Assembly (NCBI RefSeq): GCF_964340395.1
Contig: NC_135558.1
Coordinates: 17,600,771 to 17,660,770, forward strand
Length of the DNA stretch: 60,000 nucleotides
Direction of reading: 5' to 3'
Source of the DNA: Glandiceps talaboti
Taxonomy: Eukaryota > Hemichordata > Enteropneusta > Spengelidae
The notes beneath the pieces are model-generated. The model was not told where the DNA came from. It worked only from the letters and a program-made list of their open reading frames with translations, and did not search any database. A program made the position numbers and the translations under genes. This document shows, piece by piece, positions 34,807 to 47,996 of the stretch; positions within the stretch are counted from its first letter, which is position 1; every line of letters starts with the position of its first letter.

Positions 34807-35879
34807 ATTTCTTTTTGAGATTATTAAACTCCCGGTGCTAATTTACAATAGCACGACATTATGTTATGAACGTCGACGTCATACGCACAATATGTGATTT
34901 TCAACTTCCGTAAAGAAAGGTTATTTGATAACGTTGTCTGTCTGTTTGCCTATGGACTAGATAACTAAAACACTACTCAATCAATTCTAATGAAACTTAC
35001 TACACATTTGTTATGACAATGACAAGTTATATTTTCAAACTGGTACTGTATTAAAATTTTGTCAAGTATTCCAAATTAAACATGTCCTGACCTCACCTTT
35101 GACAGGAATTTCAATCATAGTTTCTTTCATTTTATTCTTTGTAAGGCTTAACAACTAGCGTGTTTTGTCTAATTGCACCCACTTCGTTCAAAACAGAAGT
35201 GTGACTCGATCGAAATAACGAATTTCAGACAGCACAATCACATGTCTATATACATGTGAATTGTTTCTGAATTTTAATTGTGTATGAAATTCTGTTAGAA
35301 TAAGTATTATGGATATTTCAAACTAAATAATAAATTACTAACTTTCCAAGCATACATGTAGTGTAATGTCGTTTTTCAACACGTTCTCTAATTCATTCCC
35401 AGTCGGAGTCGATGTATATTTGGCGAACTCCTTAAGTCTAATACATACAGTATCGTTTCGGATTATTAGCTTGGCATTGATAATTTCGAGGTGCGTGAAC
35501 GTTTAAGGAAAAAACCCACAACAAACAAATAAATAGTGCGACTGAACCACTCACATATTTAATAGGTACAGAGTATACAGTCTATCTACACCCATTTTGT
35601 CAAGGCACTACTACCACCAAAAGGGGTCTAGATAGACATAAACGGAATGTGCACATGTAGAGCGCCCTCAGTGCTTGCAATGTTAACATCAATTGTCATA
35701 ACCATCAAATCAATTTGCCTAAATGCTATTCGACAGATCTCATGTTTAATAGCGATTTTTGAATATGTTTAAGTAGTATAATAATCCTTCCAATCAAACA
35801 AAAATATTTTTTTAATTAGAAATATATTTATTAGTATTACATGATCACTTCCAAAGTGATACAGTATACACTGACAGAC

Positions 35880-35880
<1 letters not shown>

Positions 35881-35926
<46 letters not shown>
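35881..35926. repeat. (CA)n microsatellite
   Basis: A ~23-unit dinucleotide run. Confidence 0.97.
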
Positions 35927-35927
<1 letters not shown>

Positions 35928-36295
35928 AAATCTTGGACTATTAAACTTTAAAAATGTTCATACATGATAGTGATGATAGATTACTTACAAATGAAAACAT
36001 TATCCCTTACACGCCTGTTAATTGTACAGCACTTGTTGAAAAAGTAACTTCATACTTGAATTATTATGCATTGAGTTGAATCTATTATTGACAAAGACAA
36101 TTTATCTGAATACAAAAATACAAACACCACACTTAGAATTGATTAACTAATAAATGTTATAAGGTGAAGAGTAGTGTGTGTGTGTGTGCGTGTGTTTCAT
36201 ATCATCAAATCATACATATATATGTATACACATATATTACATATAATTTATATAATATATGTGTATGGGTGTTTGTGTATGCACATGTATGCATT

Positions 36296-36313
36296 CGTGT
36301 ATGTATGTATGTA

Positions 36314-36351
<38 letters not shown>
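36296..36351. repeat. (TATG)n(TG)n microsatellite
   Basis: A short TATG run followed by a ~17-unit TG run. Confidence 0.95.
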
Positions 36352-36352
<1 letters not shown>

Positions 36353-37141
36353 ATGCTTAGTACACACACATGCAAACAGTTCATTCATAAATTTCCATCG
36401 GTGTGCATTCCCTTGTGCGTGAATAACCCAATCAGCTGACTGATCTGAAGAATCCGACTCACATTTGTTAATGATTAAGGTACAAGTCTAACTTGTAATT
36501 GACTTCTAAATTCCACAAATCACAACATGTTTTCAACAAATCCGAGTTTTAAAAACACAAATACACAAACAAGTACACCACAAAGCCATTTAATGGCATA
36601 AAATACTTACAACCATGTGGCTCATATATATTAAACTTAAAACTGTTGGCACTGACGTTCATGTTGATTACTTTTATTTACTTTCATTACTTATCAAACA
36701 CTTTGTTTTTGTTTTTGATACGACATCAACAAAGTGTTATGTTTCTAAGGCTGAAATCATTTTCTCTAAAATTTGTCAGTAACCGAGGCAGTGAATGATA
36801 AAATGACATTTCTAGAACTTGCAGCAATGCAACCTTTCTTAGCCAACTGTTGTAAGTTTGAGTGCGAAGAAAACCCTGCCAACAATTATTCAAAATGCAG
36901 ACTATGTTTCATAAATCTGCAATGACAATGTTGTCTCAGACACAGTTAAATCTAATTATGTTCAAAATTAGCATGAATTGTAATATTTGTAGGTTTGAGA
37001 TAAGTTAATAGTGTTTTGGTGATTACTTTAACAGATCCAACATTTGGAAAGAAGTTGTAAACCTATGATTCTTTTAAAAATTCAACAAATATTGTTGAGA
37101 AGTAAATATATACATATATACTTAATATATATATTACTTAT

Positions 37142-37202
37142 ATATGTGTGTGTGTGTATGTATGTATGTACGTATACATATGTATGTATACATATGTACG
37201 TG

Positions 37203-37233
<31 letters not shown>

Positions 37234-37334
37234 ATGTATGTTTATGTATACATATGTATGTATACATATGTACGTGTATATATATATATGTGTGTGTGTG
37301 TGTATGTATGTATATGTATACATATGTATGTGTA

Positions 37335-37369
<35 letters not shown>

Positions 37370-37450
37370 GTATGTATACATATGTACGTGTATATATATA
37401 TGTGTGTGTGTATGTATGTATGTATGTATGTATGTATACATATGTACGTG

Positions 37451-37483
<33 letters not shown>

Positions 37484-37582
37484 ATGTATGTATATGTATA
37501 CATATGTATGTATACATATGTACATGTATATATATGTGTGTGTGTATGTATGTATGTATGTGTATGTATACATATGTACGTG

Positions 37583-37626
<44 letters not shown>
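37142..37626. repeat. Compound TA/TG/TATG higher-order repeat
   Basis: The self-complementary core GTATACATATGTA recurs about seven to nine times, separated by alternating (TA)n, (TG)n and (TATG)n blocks with ~55-75-bp spacing. Open frames on both strands are repeat translations. Confidence 0.92.
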
Positions 37627-37627
<1 letters not shown>

Positions 37628-38057
37628 GGGATTTAGCACATCACAAAAACTTATTTTTCAGATAAAACATCCATATCTTGTAAAGTTTTCGGAAAAACTC
37701 TTCCAAGAGATGAATCTTTGCACTACTGAAAATGTTGGAAAGATATTATGAATTTGACTGGCATAGTGAAGACAAAAAATACACTATAGCAGTTCATATG
37801 TTCTGTAGTTAGAATCACTTCTAAAATGCATCAGAATCACCTAGTAAAACTTATCTTTCTCCCAGGGGGATATTTGTCTGTACACATAAAAACTACAAGT
37901 TGGGAATAGCCAGGATTAAGATCGCTTGACGATAAAATGCAGAAAGAAATCCTATATTTCCCATCCATGATCCATCAGGTTTAATTACTTCTAGAAAACT
38001 ATGTATGGTTTACTGTTTCCTGAAACTTGATCAGTTCATTATTTCTGTTCATATATG

Positions 38058-41000
38058 TTAGAGGTAGAATTTCTTGGTCAGCGTTGTGACTTGTTCTGGC
38101 ATCTGTTTCGCTTTGTCTTCCGTACTCTCCCTGTTAGCAACTAAACCATTGACTGTGGCAAACATTTCAATCAAGTGTTCACTGTGATAATCTTTGCGGA
38201 TGACATTACACAGTTCATGAATAAACCATGTTCCTTCCACTCCATTACGCCAAGCTTTGGTTCCTGAAATACGGTATTGCAAAATAAGATTACTAAAATT
38301 TCTGACCTATTGATTCTTGGAACCATGAATAGTATATTTTCTACATATTTCTAGCCCCCCCCCCCCCCCCCCCAAAAAAAAAGAATTATTTATGGTCAGG
38401 ACATTTTGTCTGCGATGATGCAACTTTTTTATTTTTATTCTCAACAAACCTGTCACTCAAACTACTACTTGTATTTATGGCAGTTACAGTTCTTTTTATT
38501 TAGTACTTTAGTGCAAGTGTGTATGTGGGGTAGGTGCCATTTGCTTGTTCATGATTGGCTCTGCAGTTGTCTTCACTGAAAAAGGGAGGGCTATTTTTGT
38601 GTTTCCCCCTAGATCTGCAGACTGCATTAGCTGGACAAACATGAAAAAAAAGAGACTGACACGAGGGTATTTAAGTGATGCGCACGCTGACCTGAAACAA
38701 TTTTTCTTCTTTTTTGGCCCTACCTCAAATATTTTGAGGTGGAGCCCCTCTTCTTCAGTGAGTGCATGGCTAAATAATCAGGTTAGAAATGTACCGAGTA
38801 TGGATTTATGATGACATTACAGACATAATCTATATAAACTAAAAACTAGTATAACTCCAATCCAGTACAAAAAGGTGATATTTTTACTCACCATAACTAG
38901 AAGCATAAGCCACTAGCATATCAGCATTGACAGGTGTACTTCTAATACAAGGAAGATAATCTGCGACGTCCATCTCTGGATCAGCATCTGCGATGTCACG
39001 CACACCCTTTCCACTAGCATCACCACGGCAGCATTGGAACAAAAACACTTTCGGCTTTCCAATCATTTGTTTACAGTTTTCACCATTGAACTGTGTGATG
39101 ATGTCATCAAATGAGATGAAAGTCTTGATTGGTTTATCCATTGTTCTCACTCCAGCCTATAGAAGATAAAAAAAAGAAAAGAATGGTTAATATTGTACAA
39201 GTCCTGGAAATGTAAGTCTTGTCCCCACATGGAATAATAAAATTAAAATTGATTCAAAATCAGTTCTCCAACTCACAAGAATATTCAATTTCTATAATTT
39301 TGACCCAAAAACAAAAATTTGTCTTTTGCTAGTGACCACGTTATTACATACTACATTATAGCATTACCAATTCCAGTGAATTTTGTGACGTCATCGCTGT
39401 ACATTACTGATAATGTACTCCGTTATTGGGCATCGCAGCCCCGGAACGATCATAACAATACAAGCTTATATGTTCTGTTTCTTCATACGACTAGGTATTT
39501 TTTCGAAATGTATGTTGTTACTTATGATTGTCATTTCCACTGTTTAAAAATACAAAGCATTCATGAAACAAATTTGTTCAGCGCTGTGTATATTATACGT
39601 TGTTTTGTGTTTCTCGGTCTAAATTCACTGGAATTGGCAAAACTATAAAATAATAACAATAATGTACGCCCTCCCAGTCCATAATGGACTCAAGCAAACT
39701 TTGCACTCCATAATGGGCTCGGCTGTTGCCTCGCCCATTATGTCGTTCAAATTAAAGTTTGCTTTCGTCCATTGTGGGCTGGGAGGGCGTACATTGTTGT
39801 TTAAATAAATGTTAACTCACCTCTGACCCATGGCTGCTAACACACACTACAAGACTGCTATACTCTGTATTTTCCAAATCTAAATCATCTTGAATTTTTC
39901 GCCTTATTGTAGCAAGATAGTTTTGAAACTCTTCTTTTTTCATATCTTGTCTCGGTGTCAACACTTTATAGTGCAATACGTCTTCGAATATACACTTCAG
40001 ATTGCCCTCATCAACTTTGGCACCTGTAGTTAGGACAAAAAAAACTACATGTAGTTAGGGAAATATCTCTTCACTTTGACACAAGAGACGTTGTCGAAAA
40101 CTTAGATTTTTTAATGACAAACATGCCATTTGACCTAGCAAATTTTGTTAGCGATGCTTTTTGTAAGAGAAAGGAATTTATGAACAATGTTTAATTATGT
40201 ACGTTTACTTATTCATAAGTTAAAGATTTGTATTACCTTAGTGTCTTGTAAGCCCTAGGGGCTGGGTGTGGCTATGGGTAAGTCCACACATGACACTCTA
40301 ATAAATAAACATAACATAACATAACATAACATGTAGTCGTACTGAATACACTGGCAATGACTATTGGAGGGGCTGACTCTCAATACGTATATCGCTGATT
40401 AGCACTCTGAATGCATGAACTGAATTACTCTTACAAACTTTTTTTGTGATTTTTTTACACATCTATCTTAGTCGTAACCACCTTTTTCTAAATCTATTAT
40501 TGTTATTTGCTCTTTTAAAGTGTTTATCTTTGTTTTTATCTTCTTTTTTCAGCCATATTTAAAAAAACAATTTCCTTGTAAGGTACTTTTTGTTTTATTC
40601 ATTTTTTTCTTCTTCTGTGAAGTGCCTATGAGCACTGTCGTGGATATATGGCGCTCTATAAATGTTTCATTATTATTACTCCATACTAATACATTGACAT
40701 CACTTCCACTTACAGACAGCTCAGACAAGGTATGATTGAGGCAATTGAGTTTTCAGTTTACTAACGTAATGCTGCTATTTTCGCCATAATTCCTAAATTG
40801 AGCCTTTTTTGAACATGACTATAAAATGAAGATTATAATATCATGTAATTCATGATGTAATATTTATTTTTTCGTAAATGTTACAGAGTAGTATCCCCTC
40901 GCCCACCCTCAAGAATATGTGGCCAAAATAGTACTATTTCAATTGTTTCACCACTGGTGGCGCTCTCACTCTAGGGAGGTCATGGTCACTTCTGCTTTAC

Positions 41001-43584
41001 AGGTGCAATCCGTACAGAGTGTGACTAACCTCAAACACTAGGTTCCTACCTTAGTAAATTAATAGTAATACCTTACAGTAAGTGGAGATCGATATATTCA
41101 TTGCTTTCAGTCCCTAAAAACAAAATAGTCAGGAGCAATATTGGGACAATGGACTCATAAACAACCAAATCTCAAAACCACAAAATGGAAGTGCCTGTAA
41201 CTTCCCTAAAGCGACTATGCCACCAGCAGCAAAACATTTCGAAATACCGCTATTAACTTTCTACATCAACTATACTTTCATAGAACAAATGTGCTTTGTA
41301 GTAACCGAAGTCAAAATATTTGAGAATGGAAAACCATTGGATGTCTTCGTCACAAATCATATCTTGGCATTACTTTTGTTCTAATTAACACGTACCATCT
41401 CTTTCTTCAATGAAATTACTGATAATAACAACCAAACCAGGTCCTCGTCTGTATGAATTTTTTGCACGCTGATGTAACAATTCCTCTGATGGTCTCCCAT
41501 CACCTAACAAGAAATTGAAACAAAAACATAGAATAAAATCATTGAAATATTAAAACTATATGACAGAATAATGACTGACAGCCTTTACAGATTGGATAAA
41601 TGACACTTTACAGAAATCTGACGAAATATTGTTTTTTAAATCTGATTTTTTTCTCTAAGTAAGATCTTCAATACTTTCATCTTCTTTTCACATCAAAATA
41701 AATCTTGCATCTATAACTTCTGAGTCAAAAAAAAGTAACAATATTGTGAACATTGCTATAAACTTAGTTCAAAATTCGACATCACCAACCATTATCATTT
41801 TGAAGGAAATGTCATGTGTAAACGTTTTCTCACATTACAATTTTCGTCACTGGTATGACATACAAATTCTCCCCACATAAAGTTCAAAATGTCACTAAAA
41901 TCAGCTGAACTTGAAGCAAAATATCAGAATTTGGTCATAGGCTGTATTGGTGAAAATTAAACTCCTTCAAAATGAATTATCCAAGAGTGTTGTCCACATA
42001 AAGGTGACTTCAACATTGTTATATGGATGGATATATAAAGAGTTCTCAGTAGACGTTTCAGGACACTCGTGGTGGGGAGGGGGATATATTTAGTTTATAG
42101 TATACATTATGCTATGATGCAATGGAGGGGACCACTACCCCTCATCGATCACCCCATAATTAGGGGAACTAATCAGGATATTTCCAACTTTGTAGTTAAA
42201 GTATGATGCAAGACTTTCGTTTCACGCTGCACTAACTGCTTGCATATCGACCTTTGAAACCTTCCTTTCAATAAAATCAGTCGACCAAAGATGTTATGTT
42301 CAAACTTTTAATGACTCATTTTGACTCATACTGAAGTTTCTCTCTGGTTATTGTGTTTCTATGGTAATACTGTTTCCATTGATACCTTAATAACCATAAA
42401 AATGTCTGTAATTCTCTTAGGTTAAAGACAACAATACATTACAGATACTATGAGACGATGAAAAAGATTTCTACAAACATACTTGTTTTTGTTCATGGTA
42501 ATATCATGCAAGTAAAATCTATCACTATTTTCTAGTCATGTTAGTGTGGAGGTTTCCTATCTCACTTGGCAGACCTTCTACCCTAGTACTAACTAATGGT
42601 AGCACTTCCACAAATTTAGAAAAGTTCTACAACCCAGCCCTTAGCATTGCAAAAAGACTGAGACCTTACCTTTATCCAGTAATGGCATCTTCACTGGTGG
42701 TTGCCCTGGTGCTGATGAGGCAGATGCTATGGGAACAGAGAGGGCTGGTGGTTCGGCAATTGCTGACAAGTTGTCACTACCCGTCATCATATCTTTGTGA
42801 AGGTACAAAAAAATATACAACTGTATGTTACGAAAAGACCATTTAATTGAACAGAAATATCTCAGACTACTTCAAAATTTCTCAACAAAATCTGAATGAA
42901 ATGTAATCAATGTGAGCCAACAGATAGTGAGTCCTTGTTCACTTCTCCATAAATTGAAAAAAAATCAAAAAAATGTAAAATACTTGTTATTGTACATACA
43001 ATAACAAACTTTTTAGAGACTTCGTAGTTTTTTTGCATTTATTGAGTTACAAACACAGACTTGGTATATTTTGTTTCACATTGTGGGGGTTTTTTTTCAA
43101 ATAGGAAAGCATAGTAGAGTTGTTTTATAAATAAAAAATTCAAAATAGCTACCAATTCGTCATCCACATAGCCACTTTTTTTTCAAAAGGATCTAACAGT
43201 TACAAGAAATTGTTTTAGTCGGAAGAAATTGCAAACTGTGCTAGTTAGCCCTTACGTCTGCTTTGATTGTGGTTCACACTTTACTTTCACTTTCGTTCAT
43301 TACTTACCCTGTTCCTTTTCGGCGTCCTCAATATCTTCCACGAGTTTGTTTAAGTTGATGTCTTTCAGCATAGTTTTCAACAGCAAGTATTTTCTTGGGC
43401 CAATCACATCTTTTCTCTCGAGCGCCTCGAAAACATCCACGAATTCTTTCATTCGCGAAAGTTCACCATCTCTTAAACCTTCGACTTTTGCGCGAATTTT
43501 GAACTTTCTAAGGTCGTCTTCCTTGAATTCGCGGTTCAGATCGTTTTTGAGTCTTGCATGGCTCCAATGATCGTAACGAGGCAT
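38058..43584 (-). CDS. Caspase with N-terminal death-effector-type domain
   Basis: Cysteine protease of apoptosis or innate signalling, Asp-specific. Exons on the - strand: 43584-43308, 42792-42670, 41503-41396, 40023-39821, 39156-38892 and 38263-38058; all GT-AG, product 393 aa. Residues 1-92 form a helical domain with a DED-like pattern (DVFEALERKDV, then LLLKTMLKDINLNKLVEDI), though the usual RxDL triad is not obvious. A Ser/Ala/Pro-rich linker (about 94-133) follows, then the p20 part with the P1-Asp-binding Arg168, catalytic His234 (SSHGSE) and catalytic Cys280. The active-site pentapeptide is QCCRG instead of the usual QACxG. The p20/p10 linker is short (DADPEMDVAD). The p10 part has ADMLVAY and AWRN (330-332). 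DED plus protease suggests a caspase-8/10-type initiator, but assignment needs a phylogeny. Intron 4 carries a transposon-like insertion. Confidence 0.95.
39350..39808 (+). mobile_element. Composite fold-back element, single copy, in caspase intron 4
   Basis: The first module (about 39357-39648) is bounded by CCAATTCCAGTGAATTT and AAATTCACTGGAATTGG. The second is a hairpin (39655-39803) bounded by GTACGCCCTCCCAG and CTGGGAGGGCGTAC. It is the same order and sequence as each half of the 7037-8073 palindrome. Confidence 0.85.
40600..40680 (+). mobile_element. SINE/LINE 3'-tail remnant in caspase intron 3
   Basis: It ends with ATATGGCGCTCTATAAATG followed by (ATT)n, a tail type common to short retroposons of many animals. 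A second tail-like piece, with (ACATA)n, lies at 40230-40332. The 5' extents were not resolved. Confidence 0.4.
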
Positions 43585-44509
43585 GGTCTCTACTCTACGA
43601 GTATTTTACGTGTGTTTTATACTCAGTCCAGTCCTAGTACGTAGTCCGTTGCACTACCGTAGTCTGCACTTCACGATATGTTTGGTGTTGTTTTGGGTTT
43701 TTATCCCACGACTCCCGGTCACGACTACACAATTGAGATGGAGCGTAAAAACCCCTGGCCCCAGTACACAATGGAGGTTCACGAGTCATACAAGTATCTG
43801 GGAAATCCCACTTGCCCACTGTCGTCACGATGAAATTCCCCTTCGTGTACTTCCGGGTTAATGTTTTTTTACGACGCGCCCTCAACGACCATATTGATGA
43901 TATTCCATTCCTCTTGTTTTGTGATCCCTCTGTATCAACAGCATGTATTCAGACAGATGTACTAGCCTAGACTGGAATCTAGTTGTGTGGGGATCTTTGA
44001 TTGCAAAAGTCCCACGTCACTGGGTTGTAAGATAAGTACACACAGAAGTGAGACATAACAAATTATAACTTCTAGAAACACCTCAACATCGAGTCAAGTG
44101 ACAAGATGATACTGATCACATGATATCAAGTCCAGTTCACACATTAATAATGCATATTTTAGTACAGTACAGTTTATTACAATAATGTAGTAAAGCATTT
44201 ATAAAATCATATTTTTTTTGTTACATAAATAATGACAGACAGCAACGATTTAAAACAACAACACTTTTTAAAAACATATTCCATATCTTTTGATAGTCAT
44301 CCTTTTTTCGAACAAATATTGATAAATAAAACAGACCCCCCCCCCCCCCCAGAATCAAGAAATATGGACATTATGAAACGATGAAAATAAATACATCACA
44401 TACATGTGACAGTATAGGGTACTAATATATTGATAGACAGTCGTGATGTACACACTCTTAAACAACTACATTAATTTTATTAACTATATTACATTCTAGA
44501 TATCATTCC

Positions 44510-45190
44510 CAATATTTTTCACTGAAGCAAGAAAAATATGAGTAACCTAAGGGGCCTTGTCACTATGAGTCGCTAGACAAGTAGTGAAAAAAACACATTA
44601 GGATTACAAATATTTTACTGCTGAATAAAGAAAAGTATTGAGAAATAAAATAATTATGCCTCCTCAAGCATAAGTTTCGAAAAAAAATGGGGAAAATACT
44701 GGCGATTTTGAACATTTTGACTCATATTTTGAGCCCTGCAGAACCAGTGATGTAGACACAGGTTATTGTGACATAGAACAACCAGGGTATATAATCCATA
44801 CTTTCTGTTCAAAGACAATAACTTGGCTTGCGAATGGTATAGATATTATTCCCCTTCGTTCAGCCAAGGAAAATATGAGTGACCTAAGAGATCCTTGTCA
44901 ATAGTTGCTAGACTAGTACATGTAGTGACAACCTTTAGGTCATGAGCGATTATTTTCTGGTTGAATGAAGAAAAATATATATAACTATACCATCACCAGT
45001 AATAATACAAAATCGGGGAATATAATGGAAATTTTGAGCGTTTTGACTCATATTTCGAACACTGCAAAACCAGTGACATAGACACGCGCTGTTGTGGCAC
45101 AGACGCGCGTTGTCGTGACGTAGAACAACCAGAGTATATATTCCATATTTTTTGTTGAACCTGGCTTGTGCATGTTATATGAGTGTTGTC
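44510..45190. repeat. Two tandem units of ~340 bp
   Basis: Both units contain GAAAAATATGAGT-like or GGAAAATATGAGTGACCTAA words, TTTTGACTCATATTT, a (C)AGAACCAGTGA or AAAACCAGTGA word, GACGTAGAACAACCAG or GACATAGAACAACCAG, and GTATATA. A diverged inverted copy is at 24130-24330. Confidence 0.75.
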
Positions 45191-45843
45191 GACAGAGAGG
45201 TCCTGTTATTCTGAAATCTATTGTAAAAATTTCTGACCGAGGATAAAGAAACATGTGTGGAAAATAAATCAGTATCGAAAATCATGGTTCTAAGTGACCA
45301 TGGTTACAGAATCATTTTGAATCCATATCGAACGTGTAGACGTATGAATTTGTGAATATTCAAGAGCTCATGAATAACAATTGGCGATCATGACTCTCCA
45401 CACTATACCAGTCCAAAACAAATACACACAAGTACTCGTTTTATCCTAGCACTGTAAATGACCAGAACAATCTCATAAATAAACATTGTCTGTGTACTCC
45501 ATCTATTGGAAATATTCAAAGAAGAACTGTCAAAACAAATCAAGTCTTCGCCCTTACTAGTGCTGCCTATCAACACATATTCAAAACCACAACTTGGTGT
45601 CATACTTGCTAGTATTACCATGGCAACAGGAACAGAAACAGAATGACGCATCCAAGCCTGGTGAGAACTCTGGTGTTCGTTATGACTGTTACTGTGCTGC
45701 TAAAGGTGAAATATGCATTCTACAGATTACTTTTATAAAGACAATTTGCCACTTTCGATGAGAGGGGAGGGGAGGAAATGGCTCAAAACAACTGTTCATT
45801 TGTCTCACAGCCCTCAAAATCTCCAAGAGCATACCCTAGGCTA

Positions 45844-46567
45844 CACAGGGAACCTTGCACATCCCTGTAACATTCACATACCTAGGATATGGTTGGGTTG
45901 TGCACATAGCTGTACCAGCTCAGTGGAGTGATGGGGACTGTACCAGCTGTGTGTACAATATCCCTGTAACAGCTCTGGCCAACACACCAGGTGTAACATA
46001 CCTAGATTTGACAGATGTGTAACTTGTATGCCAACATCAATGTAACATGGATGTGAAAAATAGCAATGCAGCATAGGATTTTACAACATCCATGTACAAG
46101 AGCTTTTTTCCCCACAACCATGTACCAGCTATGTTAGCATAGCTGTAACATAGGTATTTCCCACAGCCATGTACCAGCTATGCTATCATAGCTGTAACAG
46201 CGGTATCTCCTACAACCATGTACCAGCTATATATGTGAGCAATGCTAGCCAGATATAAACAAAAGGGTTGCTACTGGGTATTATTCCACCATAGCTGTTA
46301 CATGTATGTGCACAACTGTGTGCTCGGTATACAGTACACAGCTATGGTACTGGGAATGTGGGATGTGCAAAACAGTCATGGCACAGAGGCGGTATTCCAC
46401 ATCCATGCAACATGATTATTTTTCACAACCATGTACCAGGGCTGTGGAAAAATATACCTTGTAACAGGGCTGTGAGGCACAGAGCTGGTACATAGCTGTG
46501 CTCTTCTTCCTAGCACTAGGGCTAGGATGTGCACATCGATGTGCTAGGATGTACAAGGTTCCCTGTG
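45844..46567. mobile_element. 724-bp TA-flanked element with terminal inverted repeats
   Basis: The ends CACAGGGAACCTTGCACATC and GATGTACAAGGTTCCCTGTG are inverted with one mismatch, and both are bordered by TA. The interior is built from repeated short words (CATGTACCAGCTATG, AGCTGTAACA, GGGCTGTG, CTAGGATGT) on both strands. No transposase is encoded; this is probably a non-autonomous TA-targeting DNA transposon. Confidence 0.75.
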
Positions 46568-46865
46568 TATAGAGAGTCTCTTGTCATCCAAATAGTTTCA
46601 CTAAATTGTCTGCATTTTACATTTACTTGGACAAATGGTCTTGTCACTATTATCTGTTGAAGTGAAAGTCAATGTCTGATTTCATATCAAAGTTTTAATT
46701 AGAATGTGCTAGTCTAGAGGCTATCTGTGGCCTCAAATCTCAAGATCTCTTCTTAATACATCATCTAGCTTATTGAGAAATGACGAATCAAATGTTTTTC
46801 ATGCAATTGATTAACCCAAACTGTTAGAATGATGTAAACAATGTATAAATAGTGTCCTGATATGA

Positions 46866-46951
46866 TAAATGTACCATATTTGGGCATAAATGTACCATAT
46901 TTGGGCATAAATGTACCATATTTGGGCATAAATGTACTACATTTGGGCATT
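46866..46951. repeat. 21-bp tandem repeat, four units
   Basis: Three identical and one variant unit of AAATGTACCATATTTGGGCA. The MPKYGTF frame on the - strand simply translates it. Confidence 0.95.
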
Positions 46952-47996
46952 ATAACCTGAATAAACACTAACTTATTGTGCAGAGATTAACAAATTATGT
47001 TAATGACTGTGCGAGTGGCTTTGTTTAAACTTGGAATTTCATCTCAGGACCTCATAGAGCGAGACATGAGAAGAGATTGGAAATCACAGATACCATTTAG
47101 ACTACGAATGGTCTGCTGGATTATCACACAGAGAGGGACAAATACGCTATGAAAAGTTACGACAAGGCACAGCGAGTTACTCTACATAATTAGCTCATTT
47201 ACAGAGTTCTATCCCTACAACATAAACAATTCTGGTTCTGAAATTCTAGTAATAAAAGTAAGTGTTTACTTTAATAGACATGATAAAAGAAAAGTGTGTT
47301 TCCGATAACCTGACTGACCCTAGTTTAAAGCCACAAACCCTTATTTTTTACATGCAAAATGGTAAAATGACGATAATTTACTATAGTTTTTCTTGCTAAA
47401 GTATCTTTGGTTACTTTTTTTAAAAATCACATTCCAGAGAGAAATGATGTCTTTTCAGCCTATAACAGCACAGTCTGTATATTGGATTTGTCTACTTCTG
47501 AATCACATAATTGTCTTCATTTACTTCTTGTACATTTCATCAATTGTTACGGAAGCATTGTGACCAACGAGTATCTTGTCTTTGAGTTGAAGTAATTCAA
47601 AAAAATAAAATGTAAAATGAAATAAAATCCTGATCTACTTACCATATTTTCTGAAGTCATGTTATCGGAAATAAACATTTTTTTTTTGCCTTATCATAAA
47701 ATCTTTGGAGTTATTTATATGTCAATACACATGGTAAAAAGCAAAATCAATATCTTGTACTCGTATGATATATTCAATATTCCAAAGGAGTTTGCATTTT
47801 TTTTTCTGACTGATGCAAAATCTATGTAATATCCTACTTTAGGTTAGAATGGAGAGATGTTTGTGTCAAGGTATGAACAACTTTTTCTCTCAGTTCCTCC
47901 ATAGTAAAACTGTATCATAGATTGTGTTAACAATCCCATGAGGCATTGCTCACACCTGTATCAACTGAGAGATCAAATCTTAGCAAAAGTGTCCAA

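Larger units (their letters stand above)
34807..38057. other. Intergenic region between arginase C and the caspase gene
   Basis: The genes converge here. AATAAA at 35329-35334 could be the arginase C polyadenylation signal, giving a 3' UTR of ~0.5 kb (unproven). (CA)n, (TG)n and a compound TA/TG microsatellite occupy much of the rest. No gene is recognised. Confidence 0.7.
43585..47996. other. Intergenic region between the caspase and C12orf57-like genes
   Basis: This contains the caspase promoter. It also holds two tandem ~340-bp units (44510-45190), a TA-flanked inverted-repeat element (45844-46567) and a 21-bp tandem repeat (46866-46951). No gene is recognised in 46952-47996. Confidence 0.7.

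Noticed and set aside
42538-42846. 102-codon + strand frame
   Set aside because: Antisense of caspase exon 2 with flanking intron.
46866-46951. CRISPR-like spacing of 21-bp repeats
   Set aside because: The repeats are directly adjacent with no spacers, and the genome is animal; it is a simple tandem repeat.
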